Source of the DNA: Rhodospirillales bacterium
GTDB taxonomy: Bacteria > Pseudomonadota > Alphaproteobacteria > TMED109
Assembly: GCA_028824295.1 (NCBI GenBank)
Contig: JAPPED010000026.1
Span: 62,001 to 126,000, forward strand
DNA length: 64,000 nt
Direction: 5' to 3'
This document shows positions 27,937-37,422 of the stretch, piece by piece. The notes under the pieces were generated by a model that saw only the letters and a program-made list of their open reading frames with translations, searched no databases and was not told the DNA's origin. Positions within the stretch are counted from its first letter, which is position 1. The number at the start of each line of letters is the position of its first letter. A program made the translations under genes and the position numbers.

Positions 27937-27965
27937 ACGTGATGTGAGCCGGATCGAAGCAGGTA

Positions 27966-29150
27966 ATGGCCACCCCGTCCAGCACCCGAATTGAACAGCT
28001 TGGCTATCTTTGGACCGATGAACGGCTTCGGGGGATCGCCTTTCAGGTCCTCGCGGTTGCTGGCCTCGCGCTCTTCTTCGCGTTCATTATCTGGAATACC
28101 GCTGCCAATCTGAAACACGCCGGTCTTGCGTCCGGATACGGCTTTCTCCTAGACCCTGCGTCGTTTGACATCAACCAGCGGCTCATTGACTACGAGTCGA
28201 CGTCAAGCTACGGGCGGGCGTTTCTCGTTGGCGGGCTCAACACGGTTCTCGTCGCTTCGCTCGGGATTATGGCGGCGACAGGTATCGGTTTTGTCGTCGG
28301 CCTGATGAGGCTTTCGAACAACTTCCTGGTAAGCCGTATCGCCACGGTCTACGTCGAGCTGACCCGCAACGTCCCGCTGCTTCTGCAGATCATCTTCTGG
28401 TGGGTTGTCATCCTGGCCCTGCCAAGGGTGCGCGACAGCATTTCCATCGCGGATGTCGTGTTTTTCAACAATCGCGGCATCCGGATGCCGCAACCGATAT
28501 TCGAGGACGCGTTCCAGTTCATCCTCGCACTCTTCGTTGCAGGATGTGTCGGCACGTTTGTCCTCGCTCGGTGGGCTCGAAGACGACACGAACAGACAGG
28601 ACGGACGTTTCCTGTGGGCTGGAGCGCGATCGGTCTGATCTTCGGGCTCCCGGCCTTGTCGACCCTGTTTCTCGGACTGCCGGTCGATCTGGACATCCCC
28701 CTCTTGGGAAGATTCAACTTCGAGGGGGGGTTCAATGTCACTCCGGAATTGATCGCACTGTGGCTGGCGCTGTCCCTCTACACCGGCGCATTCATCTCTG
28801 AAGTCGTTCGTTCAGGCATACTTGCGGTCGACAAGGGACAAATTGAAGCGGCGCGAGCCGTGGGACTGCCGCCCGGCCTGAGAACCCGCAAGATCATTCT
28901 CCCGCAGGCCTTGCGCGTCATCATTCCGCCCCTCACGAACCAGTACCTGAATCTGACCAAGAATTCTTCGTTGGCGGTGGTAATCGGCTATCAGGACATC
29001 GTGTCCATTGGAGAAACCGTCCTGAATCAAAGCGGCCAAGCCCTTGAAGTCATTTCAATTTACATGGCGTTCTATCTGACCCTCAGTCTCTTAACCTCGG
29101 TCTTGATGAATTGGTACAACAAGCGCACCGCCTTGGTGCGCGAGCGGTAA
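27966..29150 (+). CDS. aapQ: General L-amino acid ABC transporter, permease AapQ
   Basis: Inner-membrane permease of 394 residues. The long form with an extra N-terminal helix and an enlarged periplasmic loop is characteristic of AapQ. The EAA loop that docks the ATPase is visible near the C-terminus (KGQIEAARAVGLPPGLRTRK region, then ILPQALRVIIPPLTNQYLN), as is the His/Glu/Gln permease segment VELTRNVPLLLQI. Follows aapJ after 92 bases containing a hairpin; aapM starts 8 bases after its stop. Confidence 0.95.
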   Translation: MATPSSTRIEQLGYLWTDERLRGIAFQVLAVAGLALFFAFIIWNTAANLKHAGLASGYGFLLDPASFDINQRLIDYESTSSYGRAFLVGGLNTVLVASLGIMAATGIGFVVGLMRLSNNFLVSRIATVYVELTRNVPLLLQIIFWWVVILALPRVRDSISIADVVFFNNRGIRMPQPIFEDAFQFILALFVAGCVGTFVLARWARRRHEQTGRTFPVGWSAIGLIFGLPALSTLFLGLPVDLDIPLLGRFNFEGGFNVTPELIALWLALSLYTGAFISEVVRSGILAVDKGQIEAARAVGLPPGLRTRKIILPQALRVIIPPLTNQYLNLTKNSSLAVVIGYQDIVSIGETVLNQSGQALEVISIYMAFYLTLSLLTSVLMNWYNKRTALVRER

Positions 29151-29158
29151 ACGACCAG

Positions 29159-30259
29159 ATGTTTTTCCGAGACCAAAGCGAGATGCTTCCTGCGCGCCCG
29201 GCGCCGATCACAGAGGTCGGCGTCATCGGCTGGCTCCGCATCAATCTGTTCTCGAGCTATGCCAACACGGCATTGACGCTGGTTTCGGTGGCGCTACTCG
29301 TGCTGATCATTCCGCCATTCGTCGCCTGGGGATTGATCGACGCGCAATTCTCCGGCGACAGCGGGACTGCGTGTTCGGGAATCGGCGCGTGCTGGGCCTG
29401 GCTCGATCAGCGTCTGGGGCAGTTCTTCTACGGGTTCTACCCCGCTGACGCGCACTGGCGGGTCAACGTCACCGCATTGCTTCTCGTTCCAGCGCTGCTG
29501 TATGTGCTGGTCGACAACATGCCTGGGGCCAAGTTCGGTCGCTGGTTCTCGTATGTCTACCCGTTGCTTGCGGCCTATCTCCTCGTCGGCGGCTTTGGCC
29601 TCGAGGTAATTTCAACAGACAAATTCGGCGGCTTCATGCTCAACATGGTTGTTGGGCTTACCGGCATCGTGCTGTCTCTTCCCGTCGGAATTCTGCTGGC
29701 ACTGGGCCGCCAGTCGCGTCTGCCGGTCATCCGACTTCTCTCGATCACCTTCATCGAGGCCGTTCGGGGCGTCCCGCTGATTACGCTCCTGTTCGTCGCC
29801 ATCGTGCTCTTGCAGCTGTTCCTCCCACCGGAAGTATCGCTCGATCAGCTGCTGCGGGTGATCATCATGGTGACGCTGTTTGCCTCGGCCTACATGGCGG
29901 AAGTCGTGCGCGGCGGCCTGCAGGCCATTCCAAAGGGACAGATCGAGGGGGCACAGGCCGTGGGGCTGGGGTACTGGCAGACCATGCGGCTCATCGTTCT
30001 GCCGCAGGCGCTACGGATCTCAATTCCGGGGATCGTCAACACGTTTATCGGCTTATTCAAGGACACCACGCTGGTTATCATCATCGGCTTGTTTGATCTC
30101 CTGGGCCATGCCCGCTTGCTGCAGACCAATCCGGACTGGATCGGTGATGTCGACCATGAGGCCTACTTGTTCTCGGCCGCGGTGTTCTTCGTCATATGCT
30201 TCCTCATGTCTCGCTATTCGGTCTCACTGGAAAAGCAGCTGAGCCAGGACCGTCACTAG
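29159..30259 (+). CDS. aapM: General L-amino acid ABC transporter, permease AapM
   Basis: Second permease subunit, 366 residues, pairing with AapQ. Several hydrophobic helices, the segment FIEAVRGVPLITLLF, and a docking loop (GGLQAIPKGQIEGAQAVGLG, then LPQALRISIPGIVN) identify the family. ATG 29159 (MFFRDQSEMLPARP) is preferred to an upstream start at 29111 that would overlap the end of aapQ by 40 bases. Confidence 0.94.
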   Translation: MFFRDQSEMLPARPAPITEVGVIGWLRINLFSSYANTALTLVSVALLVLIIPPFVAWGLIDAQFSGDSGTACSGIGACWAWLDQRLGQFFYGFYPADAHWRVNVTALLLVPALLYVLVDNMPGAKFGRWFSYVYPLLAAYLLVGGFGLEVISTDKFGGFMLNMVVGLTGIVLSLPVGILLALGRQSRLPVIRLLSITFIEAVRGVPLITLLFVAIVLLQLFLPPEVSLDQLLRVIIMVTLFASAYMAEVVRGGLQAIPKGQIEGAQAVGLGYWQTMRLIVLPQALRISIPGIVNTFIGLFKDTTLVIIIGLFDLLGHARLLQTNPDWIGDVDHEAYLFSAAVFFVICFLMSRYSVSLEKQLSQDRH

Positions 30260-30271
30260 GAGCGCCGCGCC

Positions 30272-31045
30272 ATGTCGACCGCAACCCCCGAGTCCTCCAA
30301 CGCGCCGGCCGCCCCGCTTATCCAGATCTCGAACCTCAACAAGTGGTTCGGAGCATTCCACGTCCTTCGCGACATCAACCTGTCAATCGCGTCCCAGGAA
30401 CGCGTCGTCATCTGCGGTCCGTCGGGATCCGGAAAATCGACGCTGATTCGGTGCATCAACCGGCTGGAAGACCATCAAGAAGGTTCCATTACCGTCGATG
30501 GCACGCAACTGACGCGGAACCTTAAGAACATAGATCTGGTTCGGCGCGATATCGGGATGGTATTCCAACAGTTCAATCTCTTCCCGCACCTGACCGTTCT
30601 CGAGAACTGCACCCTAGGTCCGATTTGGGTTCGGCACATGCCGCGTCAGGAGGCTGAAGAGACCGCCAAGAGACTTCTCGACCGCGTGCAAATTCTCGAC
30701 CAATCCACCAAATATCCCGGTCAGCTGTCGGGAGGCCAGCAGCAACGAGCGGCCATTGCCAGGGCTCTGTGCATGGAACCGCGCGTGATGCTGTTTGACG
30801 AACCGACTTCAGCGCTGGATCCCGAAATGATCAAGGAAGTTCTTGATGTCATGACGGACTTGGCCGAAAGCGGCATGACGATGATCATCGTGTCGCACGA
30901 AATGGGGTTTGCTGCACAAGTAGCCGATCGCATGATCTTCATGGATGACGGGCAGATCGTGGAGGAAAACACCCCGGACGCTTTCTTCAACAATCCGCAG
31001 TCCGACCGGACGAAACTGTTCCTCAGCCAGATCCTCAGACACTAA
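30272..31045 (+). CDS. aapP: General L-amino acid ABC transporter, ATP-binding protein AapP
   Basis: The 257-residue ATPase that powers AapQM. Complete motifs: Walker [11 protein letters not shown]-loop [10 protein letters not shown], signature [15 protein letters not shown], Walker [15 protein letters not shown], and switch His in [13 protein letters not shown] 30272 follows TAGGAG. Last gene of the aap operon; convergent with lolA about 250 bases away. Confidence 0.96.
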   Translation: MSTATPESSNAPAAPLIQISNLNKWFGAFHVLRDINLSIASQERVVICGPSGSGKSTLIRCINRLEDHQEGSITVDGTQLTRNLKNIDLVRRDIGMVFQQFNLFPHLTVLENCTLGPIWVRHMPRQEAEETAKRLLDRVQILDQSTKYPGQLSGGQQQRAAIARALCMEPRVMLFDEPTSALDPEMIKEVLDVMTDLAESGMTMIIVSHEMGFAAQVADRMIFMDDGQIVEENTPDAFFNNPQSDRTKLFLSQILRH

Positions 31046-31295
31046 GGCGCCACGCCTGGCGCCGGCCCCGTCGCTGGCGTACTCCTGAACTCCTGTCCGA
31101 CGCTCTGACAGGGACAGCCAACAACTTCGCGCATATGGGCCCGGATGGTCCCGTACAAGCGTGTGCCCGGCCGCGCGACCCGCGCGCAATCAGGCAGCGA
31201 ATACGACGCCACCCGGGAGCGTTCCTTCACGGGCTTGAGCGCGCCGGTGGTGGCGGCAGTCAGGTGCGGAGCCGCTCAAGCGCTGCGTCCGACGT
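31046..31295. other. Convergent intergenic region, aapP/lolA
   Basis: About 250 bases. It holds small inverted repeats only: GGCGCC twice just after the aapP stop, and CCTGTC/GACAGG near 31095-31112. These could end transcription from either side. No gene seen. Confidence 0.35.
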
Positions 31296-31970
31296 CTAGC
31301 GTATGCCGCGAGGGTTGCTCGGCAATACCCTCCGCTGAGCCCACGGCCCGCGCCACAGATCGCCCCGCTGAATCATGTCGTCCGTCAGGCTGAACATGTC
31401 GTGCGCAGCGAATTCGGCCGCCGCCAGGTCTTCCAGGATCACGACCGTCGAGCGCTGCTGCACGTCAACCAGCTTCCAACCGGCGAGGCCAAAGGGTTGC
31501 TGCAGGAACACGAGCTCAATCCAGCCAGGAATCTGGACGCCGTCATCATCCAGCGCAGCAATCCGAACGGCAAGAAATTCATTGCGTTCAGCCACTTGCA
31601 GGATCTGCAGGTTGTCGTCCGCAGTCGGACGCCGGCCCTCGAACAACACCCGCAACGGCAATTGGTCCAACGAGAAGTGTGCCGTCTGACCTGCATCGGG
31701 ATTGTGGTAGACCAGATACGTTCCGTTGGCCACCAGCACGGTGTTGTCGGGAGGCTCGTACTCAATGCGGGCCCGCCTTGGCGGAGACACCGCGATCCAG
31801 CCCTTTCGGAGTGTTCCGTCCGGATCCTGCTGGATAAACCGAGCGGTCAGTGGCGGAAGCGTCTCGAGGAACGACCAGACCCGATCCAGACGCGGGTCGG
31901 CCTGCGCGGCGTCGACGTGGCCGCCGCCGAGCAGCCAGCACAGCAGCAGTGCGCCGAGGACCGGCCTCAC
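31296..31970 (-). CDS. lolA: Outer-membrane lipoprotein carrier LolA-like protein
   Basis: Periplasmic carrier taking lipoproteins from LolCDE to the outer membrane. The 224-residue protein has a signal peptide (MRPVLGALLLCWLLGGGHVDA) and the LolA beta-barrel segments TARFIQQDPDGTLRKGWIAV, PRRARIEYEPPDN, and LVYHNPDAGQTAHFSLDQLPLRVLF in outline. It starts 13 bases after the ftsK stop, an order common in alphaproteobacteria, so it is probably co-transcribed with ftsK. Confidence 0.9.
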   Translation of the reverse strand: MRPVLGALLLCWLLGGGHVDAAQADPRLDRVWSFLETLPPLTARFIQQDPDGTLRKGWIAVSPPRRARIEYEPPDNTVLVANGTYLVYHNPDAGQTAHFSLDQLPLRVLFEGRRPTADDNLQILQVAERNEFLAVRIAALDDDGVQIPGWIELVFLQQPFGLAGWKLVDVQQRSTVVILEDLAAAEFAAHDMFSLTDDMIQRGDLWRGPWAQRRVLPSNPRGIR

Positions 31971-31983
31971 ATTCGCATCCCGG

Positions 31984-34278
31984 TCAACCTATCACCTCGC
32001 GCTTACCGGTGTGGTCGGCTGGACTCACGATCCCGTCGCTTTCGAGTTGGTCGATCATGCGGGCGGCACGGTTGTACCCGATCTGGAGATGGCGTTGCAG
32101 AAAACTGGTCGAGGCTTTGCCCTTTTGCCGCAACAGGGCGACCGCGTCGTCGTAGAGTGCATCGCGCCCGGCTTCCTCGGAAAAGTCCAGGGGTTGGGCA
32201 TCACCGACTTCTTCGGTTACTTCGAGGTTGTATGCCGTCGATATTCCCAAGTTCCTGAGGAAGTCGGCTACCCGTTCAACCTCTTCGTCACTGACGAACG
32301 GCCCATGCACCCGCTGCATTTTCCCGCCAGCCTGCAGATAGAGCATGTCGCCCTTCCCGAGCAGTTGTTCGGCTCCCTGGTCTCCGAGAACGGTTCGGCT
32401 GTCGGTGGCGGACGACACCTGAAAGCTGATCCGGTAGGGAAGGTTTGCCTTGATCGTGCCAGTCACGACGTCCACTGACGGTCGCTGGGTTGCGACGATC
32501 AGGTGGATGCCGGCAGCGCGTGCCTTCTGCGCCAGCGCCTGGATGGCAAGCTCGAAGTCCTTGCCCGCGCTGAGCATCAGGTCAGCCATTTCGTCTACGA
32601 CAATGACGAGATATGGAAATGGCTCGGGCTCAATGGCCTGAGTCTCGTAGACCGGTTTGCCGGTCTCGGCATCGAATCCGGTCTGCACCTCGCGCGACAA
32701 CTTTCGTCCGCGTGCGACAGCTTCCTCGACCTTGCGGTTATAGGCTTCGACGTTGCGGACCTGGAGCAGCGACATGGTCTGATAGCGCGAATTCATTTCA
32801 CGCACCGCCCAGCGCAGCGCGGCAACCGATTTCTTCGGGTCTGTCACCACCGGGTGCAGAAGATGCGGAATCCCCTCGTACACGGTGAACTCAAGCATCT
32901 TCGGGTCAATCATGATCAGTCGCAGTTGATCCGGGGGAAGCCTGTAGAGCAGAGACAAGACCATTCCATTCACGCCGACTGATTTCCCCGAACCCGTTGT
33001 GCCGGCAATCAGCAGGTGTGGCATTCCCGCCAGGTCAGCGGTGACGGGCTCGCCGTTGATGTCCTTGCCCAACGCAATGATCAGGCTGCCGCGCTGTTTT
33101 TCGAACAACTCTGAGCCGAGAATCTCACGAAGGTAAACGGTCTCTCGCTTGGCATTCGGGAGTTCGATGCCGATGGCGTTGCGATCGGTCACCACCGACA
33201 CCCGTGCCGCCTGCGCCGACATCGACCGGGCAATATCCGGCGCCAGCGAAATCACCCGACGCGACCGTATCCCTGGCTCCGGCTCAAAATCGTAGCGGGT
33301 GACGACGGGCCCTGACAGAATCCGCTCGATGACGCCTGCGATCCCGAACTCGGCAAGCACCGTCTCCAGCATCCGCGCGTTTGCCTCTTGGCCCTCGGCG
33401 CTGCCACGAACAGGTCTCGGCGGTTTGCGCAGCAAGCCAAGCGGTGGGAGCCGGTAGCCCTCCTCGTCCATCCCCAGTGTGGCCTGCCGTTCGTCATCCT
33501 CACGCTGGCCGATGCGCGTCGGGCCGGCAGTCTGAACCCGCCGGCGTTTTTTCTTGGGTGATCGTTCCTTCGAGGCCTCCATCGCGGGCCCTAGCGTCGG
33601 AGCAACCCGTTGCGCCGGGGCGTTTGCCTCGTCACTGGAAATACCGGCGGTCAGTTTTCGGACAGCTGCGTAAACCGCACGGAGTCCCTTGACCAGTCCC
33701 GCCCAGTCCGACGCCTGCATGGCAGAGGCGTATAACCAGGCGATCGAGGCCAGCGCCATGCAGACCGTGACCATGATTGCCTGAAACCATGACGTATCGG
33801 CCAGTTCCGTCCCGACCTGCGCCTTGAATGCTCCCACAACTTCCGCAGCGCCCAACACCGCGGAACTTGGCCCTTCACCAAGCTGAAACCATGCAGCTGT
33901 CAGGGTCGCGAGTACCAAGGCAAGCGCAAGCGCAAGCAGCCGCCAACCAAACCGGACCAGCGATTGCGAACGAACCATCCGCCAGCCCCAGGCCAGCACT
34001 GCCAAAGTCGCCACCAATGCGGCGGGCATGCCGATCCACGTTCTGAGCTCGGCGCTTACCAGTGCACCCGGCATGCCAAACCAATTGACGGGCGCCCGGT
34101 CCACGTGGACCAACCTTGACGGATCGCCTGGGTCCGACGAAAGCAGCGTGAGCAGCAGGACTCCGCCGACCGCCAACAGGCAAATTCCCAGCAACCGCCG
34201 CATCAACCCCCATACGGGGTCGGTCCACTGACGGCGCCACTTGTTTCGACCTGCCTTGTTCGCCGCAGTATCCGTCAA
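31984..34278 (-). CDS. ftsK: DNA translocase FtsK
   Basis: Septum-anchored DNA pump that clears chromosome termini. The 764-residue protein has about four N-terminal membrane helices (residues 25-190), a short charged linker, a motor domain with Walker A GTTGSGKS (Lys432) and Walker B YLVIVVDEMADLM, the RISFQVSSATDSRTVL segment, and a C-terminal gamma winged helix (TSFLQRHLQIGYNRAARM). The start is a TTG at 34278; no ATG or GTG fits before the first helix. The linker is short compared with E. coli, as in other alphaproteobacteria. Confidence 0.94.
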   Translation of the reverse strand: MTDTAANKAGRNKWRRQWTDPVWGLMRRLLGICLLAVGGVLLLTLLSSDPGDPSRLVHVDRAPVNWFGMPGALVSAELRTWIGMPAALVATLAVLAWGWRMVRSQSLVRFGWRLLALALALVLATLTAAWFQLGEGPSSAVLGAAEVVGAFKAQVGTELADTSWFQAIMVTVCMALASIAWLYASAMQASDWAGLVKGLRAVYAAVRKLTAGISSDEANAPAQRVAPTLGPAMEASKERSPKKKRRRVQTAGPTRIGQREDDERQATLGMDEEGYRLPPLGLLRKPPRPVRGSAEGQEANARMLETVLAEFGIAGVIERILSGPVVTRYDFEPEPGIRSRRVISLAPDIARSMSAQAARVSVVTDRNAIGIELPNAKRETVYLREILGSELFEKQRGSLIIALGKDINGEPVTADLAGMPHLLIAGTTGSGKSVGVNGMVLSLLYRLPPDQLRLIMIDPKMLEFTVYEGIPHLLHPVVTDPKKSVAALRWAVREMNSRYQTMSLLQVRNVEAYNRKVEEAVARGRKLSREVQTGFDAETGKPVYETQAIEPEPFPYLVIVVDEMADLMLSAGKDFELAIQALAQKARAAGIHLIVATQRPSVDVVTGTIKANLPYRISFQVSSATDSRTVLGDQGAEQLLGKGDMLYLQAGGKMQRVHGPFVSDEEVERVADFLRNLGISTAYNLEVTEEVGDAQPLDFSEEAGRDALYDDAVALLRQKGKASTSFLQRHLQIGYNRAARMIDQLESDGIVSPADHTGKREVIG

Positions 34279-34454
34279 CTCGACCTACAATCGAACGCGG
34301 CTCGCCGAATGAGCATCCGGCGAAAACTCTGACGAGCCGTAGTCCCGGTGCGCTGGAAACCCGTTCATTTCCCTCGTCGCAAGGTGCGCCTACGAAACGC
34401 TTCCGTCAAGTGCGGCCATCGCCCGGCGGTCGGCGCGGCCGCATCGATTTCCGC

Positions 34455-35642
34455 TCACCCGAGCGCATCGGACAAACGTTCCAGGCCTTTCCGTACAACA
34501 TCGGCAGGCGGCACTAACGCCACACGAATGTGCCGGTCTGCTTCCCCGGCTTCACTGGAGAGGAAGCCTCCCGGCATCACCTTCACGCCGGCCGAGTCCC
34601 AGAGAGTCCGAGCGGCTCGCTCACCGTTCCCGACATCAAGCCAGAGAAAGAACCCGCCGGCCGGTTGATAGAACTCGAATCGACCCGCCAAGATGGCTCC
34701 AGCCGCTTGGAATTTCTGGCGGTAGAGGGCTCGGTTGTCTTCGACGTGGGAATCGTCGTTCCAAAGTTCGGTGGCGGCCGCCTGCACCGGAAGGGGCTGC
34801 TGACCCCCGCCATAGGTACGCATCCGCAGAAAGGCCTCGAGGAAGGCAGCATCCCCGGCGACAAATCCGGAGCGCAGTCCAGGGACGTTGGAGCGCTTGG
34901 ACAGCGAGTGAAAACTGACCACGTTCGCAAGGTCACCCCCAAGCTCCCGGGCCGCTTCCATCACGCCGAACGGCGGAGTTTCACAGTAGATTTCGGCATA
35001 ACACTCGTCCATGACCAAGAGCGCGCCGACCGACCGTACTAGCGCGATCAATCGCCTCAAATACTCGCCGTCAGCCACCGCACCCTGCGGATTGGCCGGT
35101 GAACAGAGATAAAAGAGCGCTGTGCGCTCCCACACGCCCTGCGGTATCGCGTCAAGATCCGGCAGAAACCCGCTAGCCCGGTTGCATGGCAGGAACACCG
35201 GATCCGCGCCGGCGATTACCGCAGCGCCCCGGTACACCTGATAGAACGGGTCCGGCATCAAGACCAGCGGCGTTTCGCCGCTCTTGCGTTCCGGCATAGC
35301 AGCAAGGGCCACCGCGAACAGTCCCTCGCGCGTACCTCCCACTGGCAACACATGTCGATCAGGGTCGATCATGCCCGCGGGTAGCCGATAGCGCCGCATC
35401 AGCCAGTTTGCGCAGGCAGCACGAAGCGCGTCGGTCCCGCGGGTTGGAGGGTAGCGGCCCCACTCGCCCGCGTGCCGTTGCAACGTCTCGACAAGAACGG
35501 GCGGCGGCGCGTGTTGCGGCTCGCCGATCGACATCACGATTTGCCGATCGGCTGCAGGCGCCAATCCCGCCAGCAGTCGATCCAGCCGCCTAAACGGATA
35601 GTCGACCAACCGGGACAGGCGGGGGTTGACGGGTACAGACAT
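34455..35642 (-). CDS. Class I/II aminotransferase, N-succinyldiaminopimelate aminotransferase-like
   Basis: PLP-dependent fold-type I aminotransferase of 395 residues. The Schiff-base lysine is in SLSKRSNVPGLRSGF, the cofactor Asp/Tyr in VMDECYAEIY, and the substrate Arg near HIRVALVPP. Family resemblance is to DapC-type enzymes, which act in lysine/peptidoglycan precursor synthesis; the exact substrate is not certain. It lies upstream of ftsK (176 bases) and downstream of amtB on the same strand. Confidence 0.88.
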   Translation of the reverse strand: MSVPVNPRLSRLVDYPFRRLDRLLAGLAPAADRQIVMSIGEPQHAPPPVLVETLQRHAGEWGRYPPTRGTDALRAACANWLMRRYRLPAGMIDPDRHVLPVGGTREGLFAVALAAMPERKSGETPLVLMPDPFYQVYRGAAVIAGADPVFLPCNRASGFLPDLDAIPQGVWERTALFYLCSPANPQGAVADGEYLRRLIALVRSVGALLVMDECYAEIYCETPPFGVMEAARELGGDLANVVSFHSLSKRSNVPGLRSGFVAGDAAFLEAFLRMRTYGGGQQPLPVQAAATELWNDDSHVEDNRALYRQKFQAAGAILAGRFEFYQPAGGFFLWLDVGNGERAARTLWDSAGVKVMPGGFLSSEAGEADRHIRVALVPPADVVRKGLERLSDALG

Positions 35643-35693
35643 CAGCAGGGCTGGGTGCAGGTCACTTCGTCAGGGTACTGCGTTCTCGCCGGA

Positions 35694-35728
35694 CCGACGC
35701 CGGCCGGGCAGGACCCGGCCGGCGTCGG
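35694..35728 (-). terminator. Strong hairpin downstream of the first amtB copy
   Basis: A perfect 15-bp inverted repeat (35694-35708 with 35714-35728, arm CCGACGCCGGCCGGG) and a five-base loop. It begins 53 bases after the amtB stop at 35781 on the minus strand. No T-run follows, so it may act in Rho-dependent termination or 3'-end protection. Confidence 0.65.
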
Positions 35729-35780
35729 GACGCTGTCGCAGCCCCTGATTTGGATAACCGGTTCCGACCGGCTTGGCCGA

Positions 35781-37085
35781 CTATGTGGCGCGACCCGGCA
35801 CGAACTCTGGGTAAGACACGAGCCCGATTTCCACCGCATCGGAACCCTGCATCTCGTCCTCGTCATCGAGACGAATTCCCATGGCGAGCTTCACCACGTA
35901 CCACGCCAGCGCACTCACGAGGAACGCAAATAGCCCGACAGCGATGATCCCGGTCAGCTGGGTGCCGAAACTGGCGTCGGGATTGGTGAGGCAAACCGCG
36001 ATCGTGCCCCAGATCCCGCAGAACAGATGCACGGGAATGGCGCCGACGACATCGTCCAGCTTGACCCGGTCCAGGAACGGAACGCCAACGGCGACGATGA
36101 CTCCACCGACACCGCCGATGAGAATCGCTTGAATGAATGTGGGCGTCAGTGGCTCGGCCGTGATGCTCACCAAGCCGCCCAGCGCACCATTCAGAATCAG
36201 TGTGACGTCAAGACGGCGATAGAACCCGTAGTACACCGCGGTCGCTGCCAGCGCCCCGCCGCAACCGGCTAGGTAGGTGTTCGCGTAGACGCGCGACATC
36301 GCGCTGGCGTCCTCAACCGACGCCAATGCCAGTTGCGAGCCGCCGTTGAATCCGAGCCAGCCAAGCCACAGCACGAAGGTGCCGAGTGCAACCAACGGCA
36401 CGGCCGACGCTTGCATCGGATTCACGGTGCCGTCCGCCGAGTACTTGCCACGCCGCGCGCCCAGCAGGATCACGCCCGAAAGCGCGCACCAGCCGCCAAC
36501 GGAATGCACGATGGTGGAGCCGGCGAAATCGGAGAATCCCAATTCGCTCAACCAGCCGCCGCCCCATGACCACGCACCCTGAATCGGGTAGATCAGCGCG
36601 ACGATCACGAACGCTACCCACAGAAACGCGGACACTTTGACGCGCTCTGCCACCGCTCCGGACACGATCGATGCCACGGTGCCCACAAACACCATCTGGA
36701 AGAACCAGTCGGAAGCGACCGAATAGGAGGCTTCCGCCGTCTCCGACGCGGGATCCGCGATTTCGAACAAGCTCAATGAACCGAAGTACCCGCCGTCGAC
36801 ACCGTCGTACATCAGGTTGTAACCCAGCAGCGCATAGGTAACGGCGGCAAGCGAGTAGAGCCCGACCTTCTTCATGCAGATGGCGCCGGCTGACTTGGTG
36901 CGCACCATGCCGCATTCCAGCATGCAGAAGCCGATGGCCATTGCGCACACCAGCGCTCCGTTCACCAGAAACGACATCGTGTTGAATATGAATGCCATCT
37001 CGTCCGGTGACGGTGCGGCGAGGGCCGCGGTCGGCCCGAGCAGAACGGCAGCAGCAGCCGTTCCGGACACACGAAATGTTTTCAC
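35781..37085 (-). CDS. amtB: Ammonium transporter AmtB, copy 1
   Basis: Trimeric inner-membrane ammonium channel, 434 residues with a cleavable N-terminal leader (VKTFRVSGTAAAAVLLGPTA, cleavage near ALA-APS). Signature segments include GWLGFNGGSQLAL and the twin-His regions TIVHSVGGWCAL and GAIPVHLFCGIWG. The start is GTG 37085: it aligns with the ATG of copy 2, and both are preceded by CGGAGNATCGC. No glnK is adjacent. Length is identical to copy 2 at 39846-41150, and most segments are the same, indicating a duplication. Confidence 0.94.
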   Translation of the reverse strand: MKTFRVSGTAAAAVLLGPTAALAAPSPDEMAFIFNTMSFLVNGALVCAMAIGFCMLECGMVRTKSAGAICMKKVGLYSLAAVTYALLGYNLMYDGVDGGYFGSLSLFEIADPASETAEASYSVASDWFFQMVFVGTVASIVSGAVAERVKVSAFLWVAFVIVALIYPIQGAWSWGGGWLSELGFSDFAGSTIVHSVGGWCALSGVILLGARRGKYSADGTVNPMQASAVPLVALGTFVLWLGWLGFNGGSQLALASVEDASAMSRVYANTYLAGCGGALAATAVYYGFYRRLDVTLILNGALGGLVSITAEPLTPTFIQAILIGGVGGVIVAVGVPFLDRVKLDDVVGAIPVHLFCGIWGTIAVCLTNPDASFGTQLTGIIAVGLFAFLVSALAWYVVKLAMGIRLDDEDEMQGSDAVEIGLVSYPEFVPGRAT

Positions 37086-37422
37086 GCGATACTCCGATGG
37101 AAAGAGTTTTTGACAAACTGGAAAATCGGGCCAGAGCACAACCATCGTGGACACGTCACGACTGTTGGCAGAACCAGCGCCCAGAGATGCCTACTCTAGT
37201 TGGGAAATCCCGTCCCGGTCTATCCGACCTGGCACTAGAGAACGGTCTTCCCCTGATCGGGGACAAGACGCCGAGCTCGGGACGCCCTTCACATGCGCAC
37301 CCGTCCTCGGTCCTCGGCATCGTGCACGATCGTCCTGGGGCGCGATGCTGCACGCGAGGATCACGGCACCGTTCACGCGCCAAGTTGCGTTACCTGTGCC
37401 GCCGGCGCACGGGCAGCGTCCG
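37086..37422. other. Upstream region of amtB copy 1
   Basis: About 337 bases between the alpha/beta hydrolase stop and the amtB GTG. On the minus strand it has the GGAG ribosome-binding site and a weak sigma54-like element (37168-37182, GG-N10-GC spacing kept). No gene seen. Confidence 0.4.
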
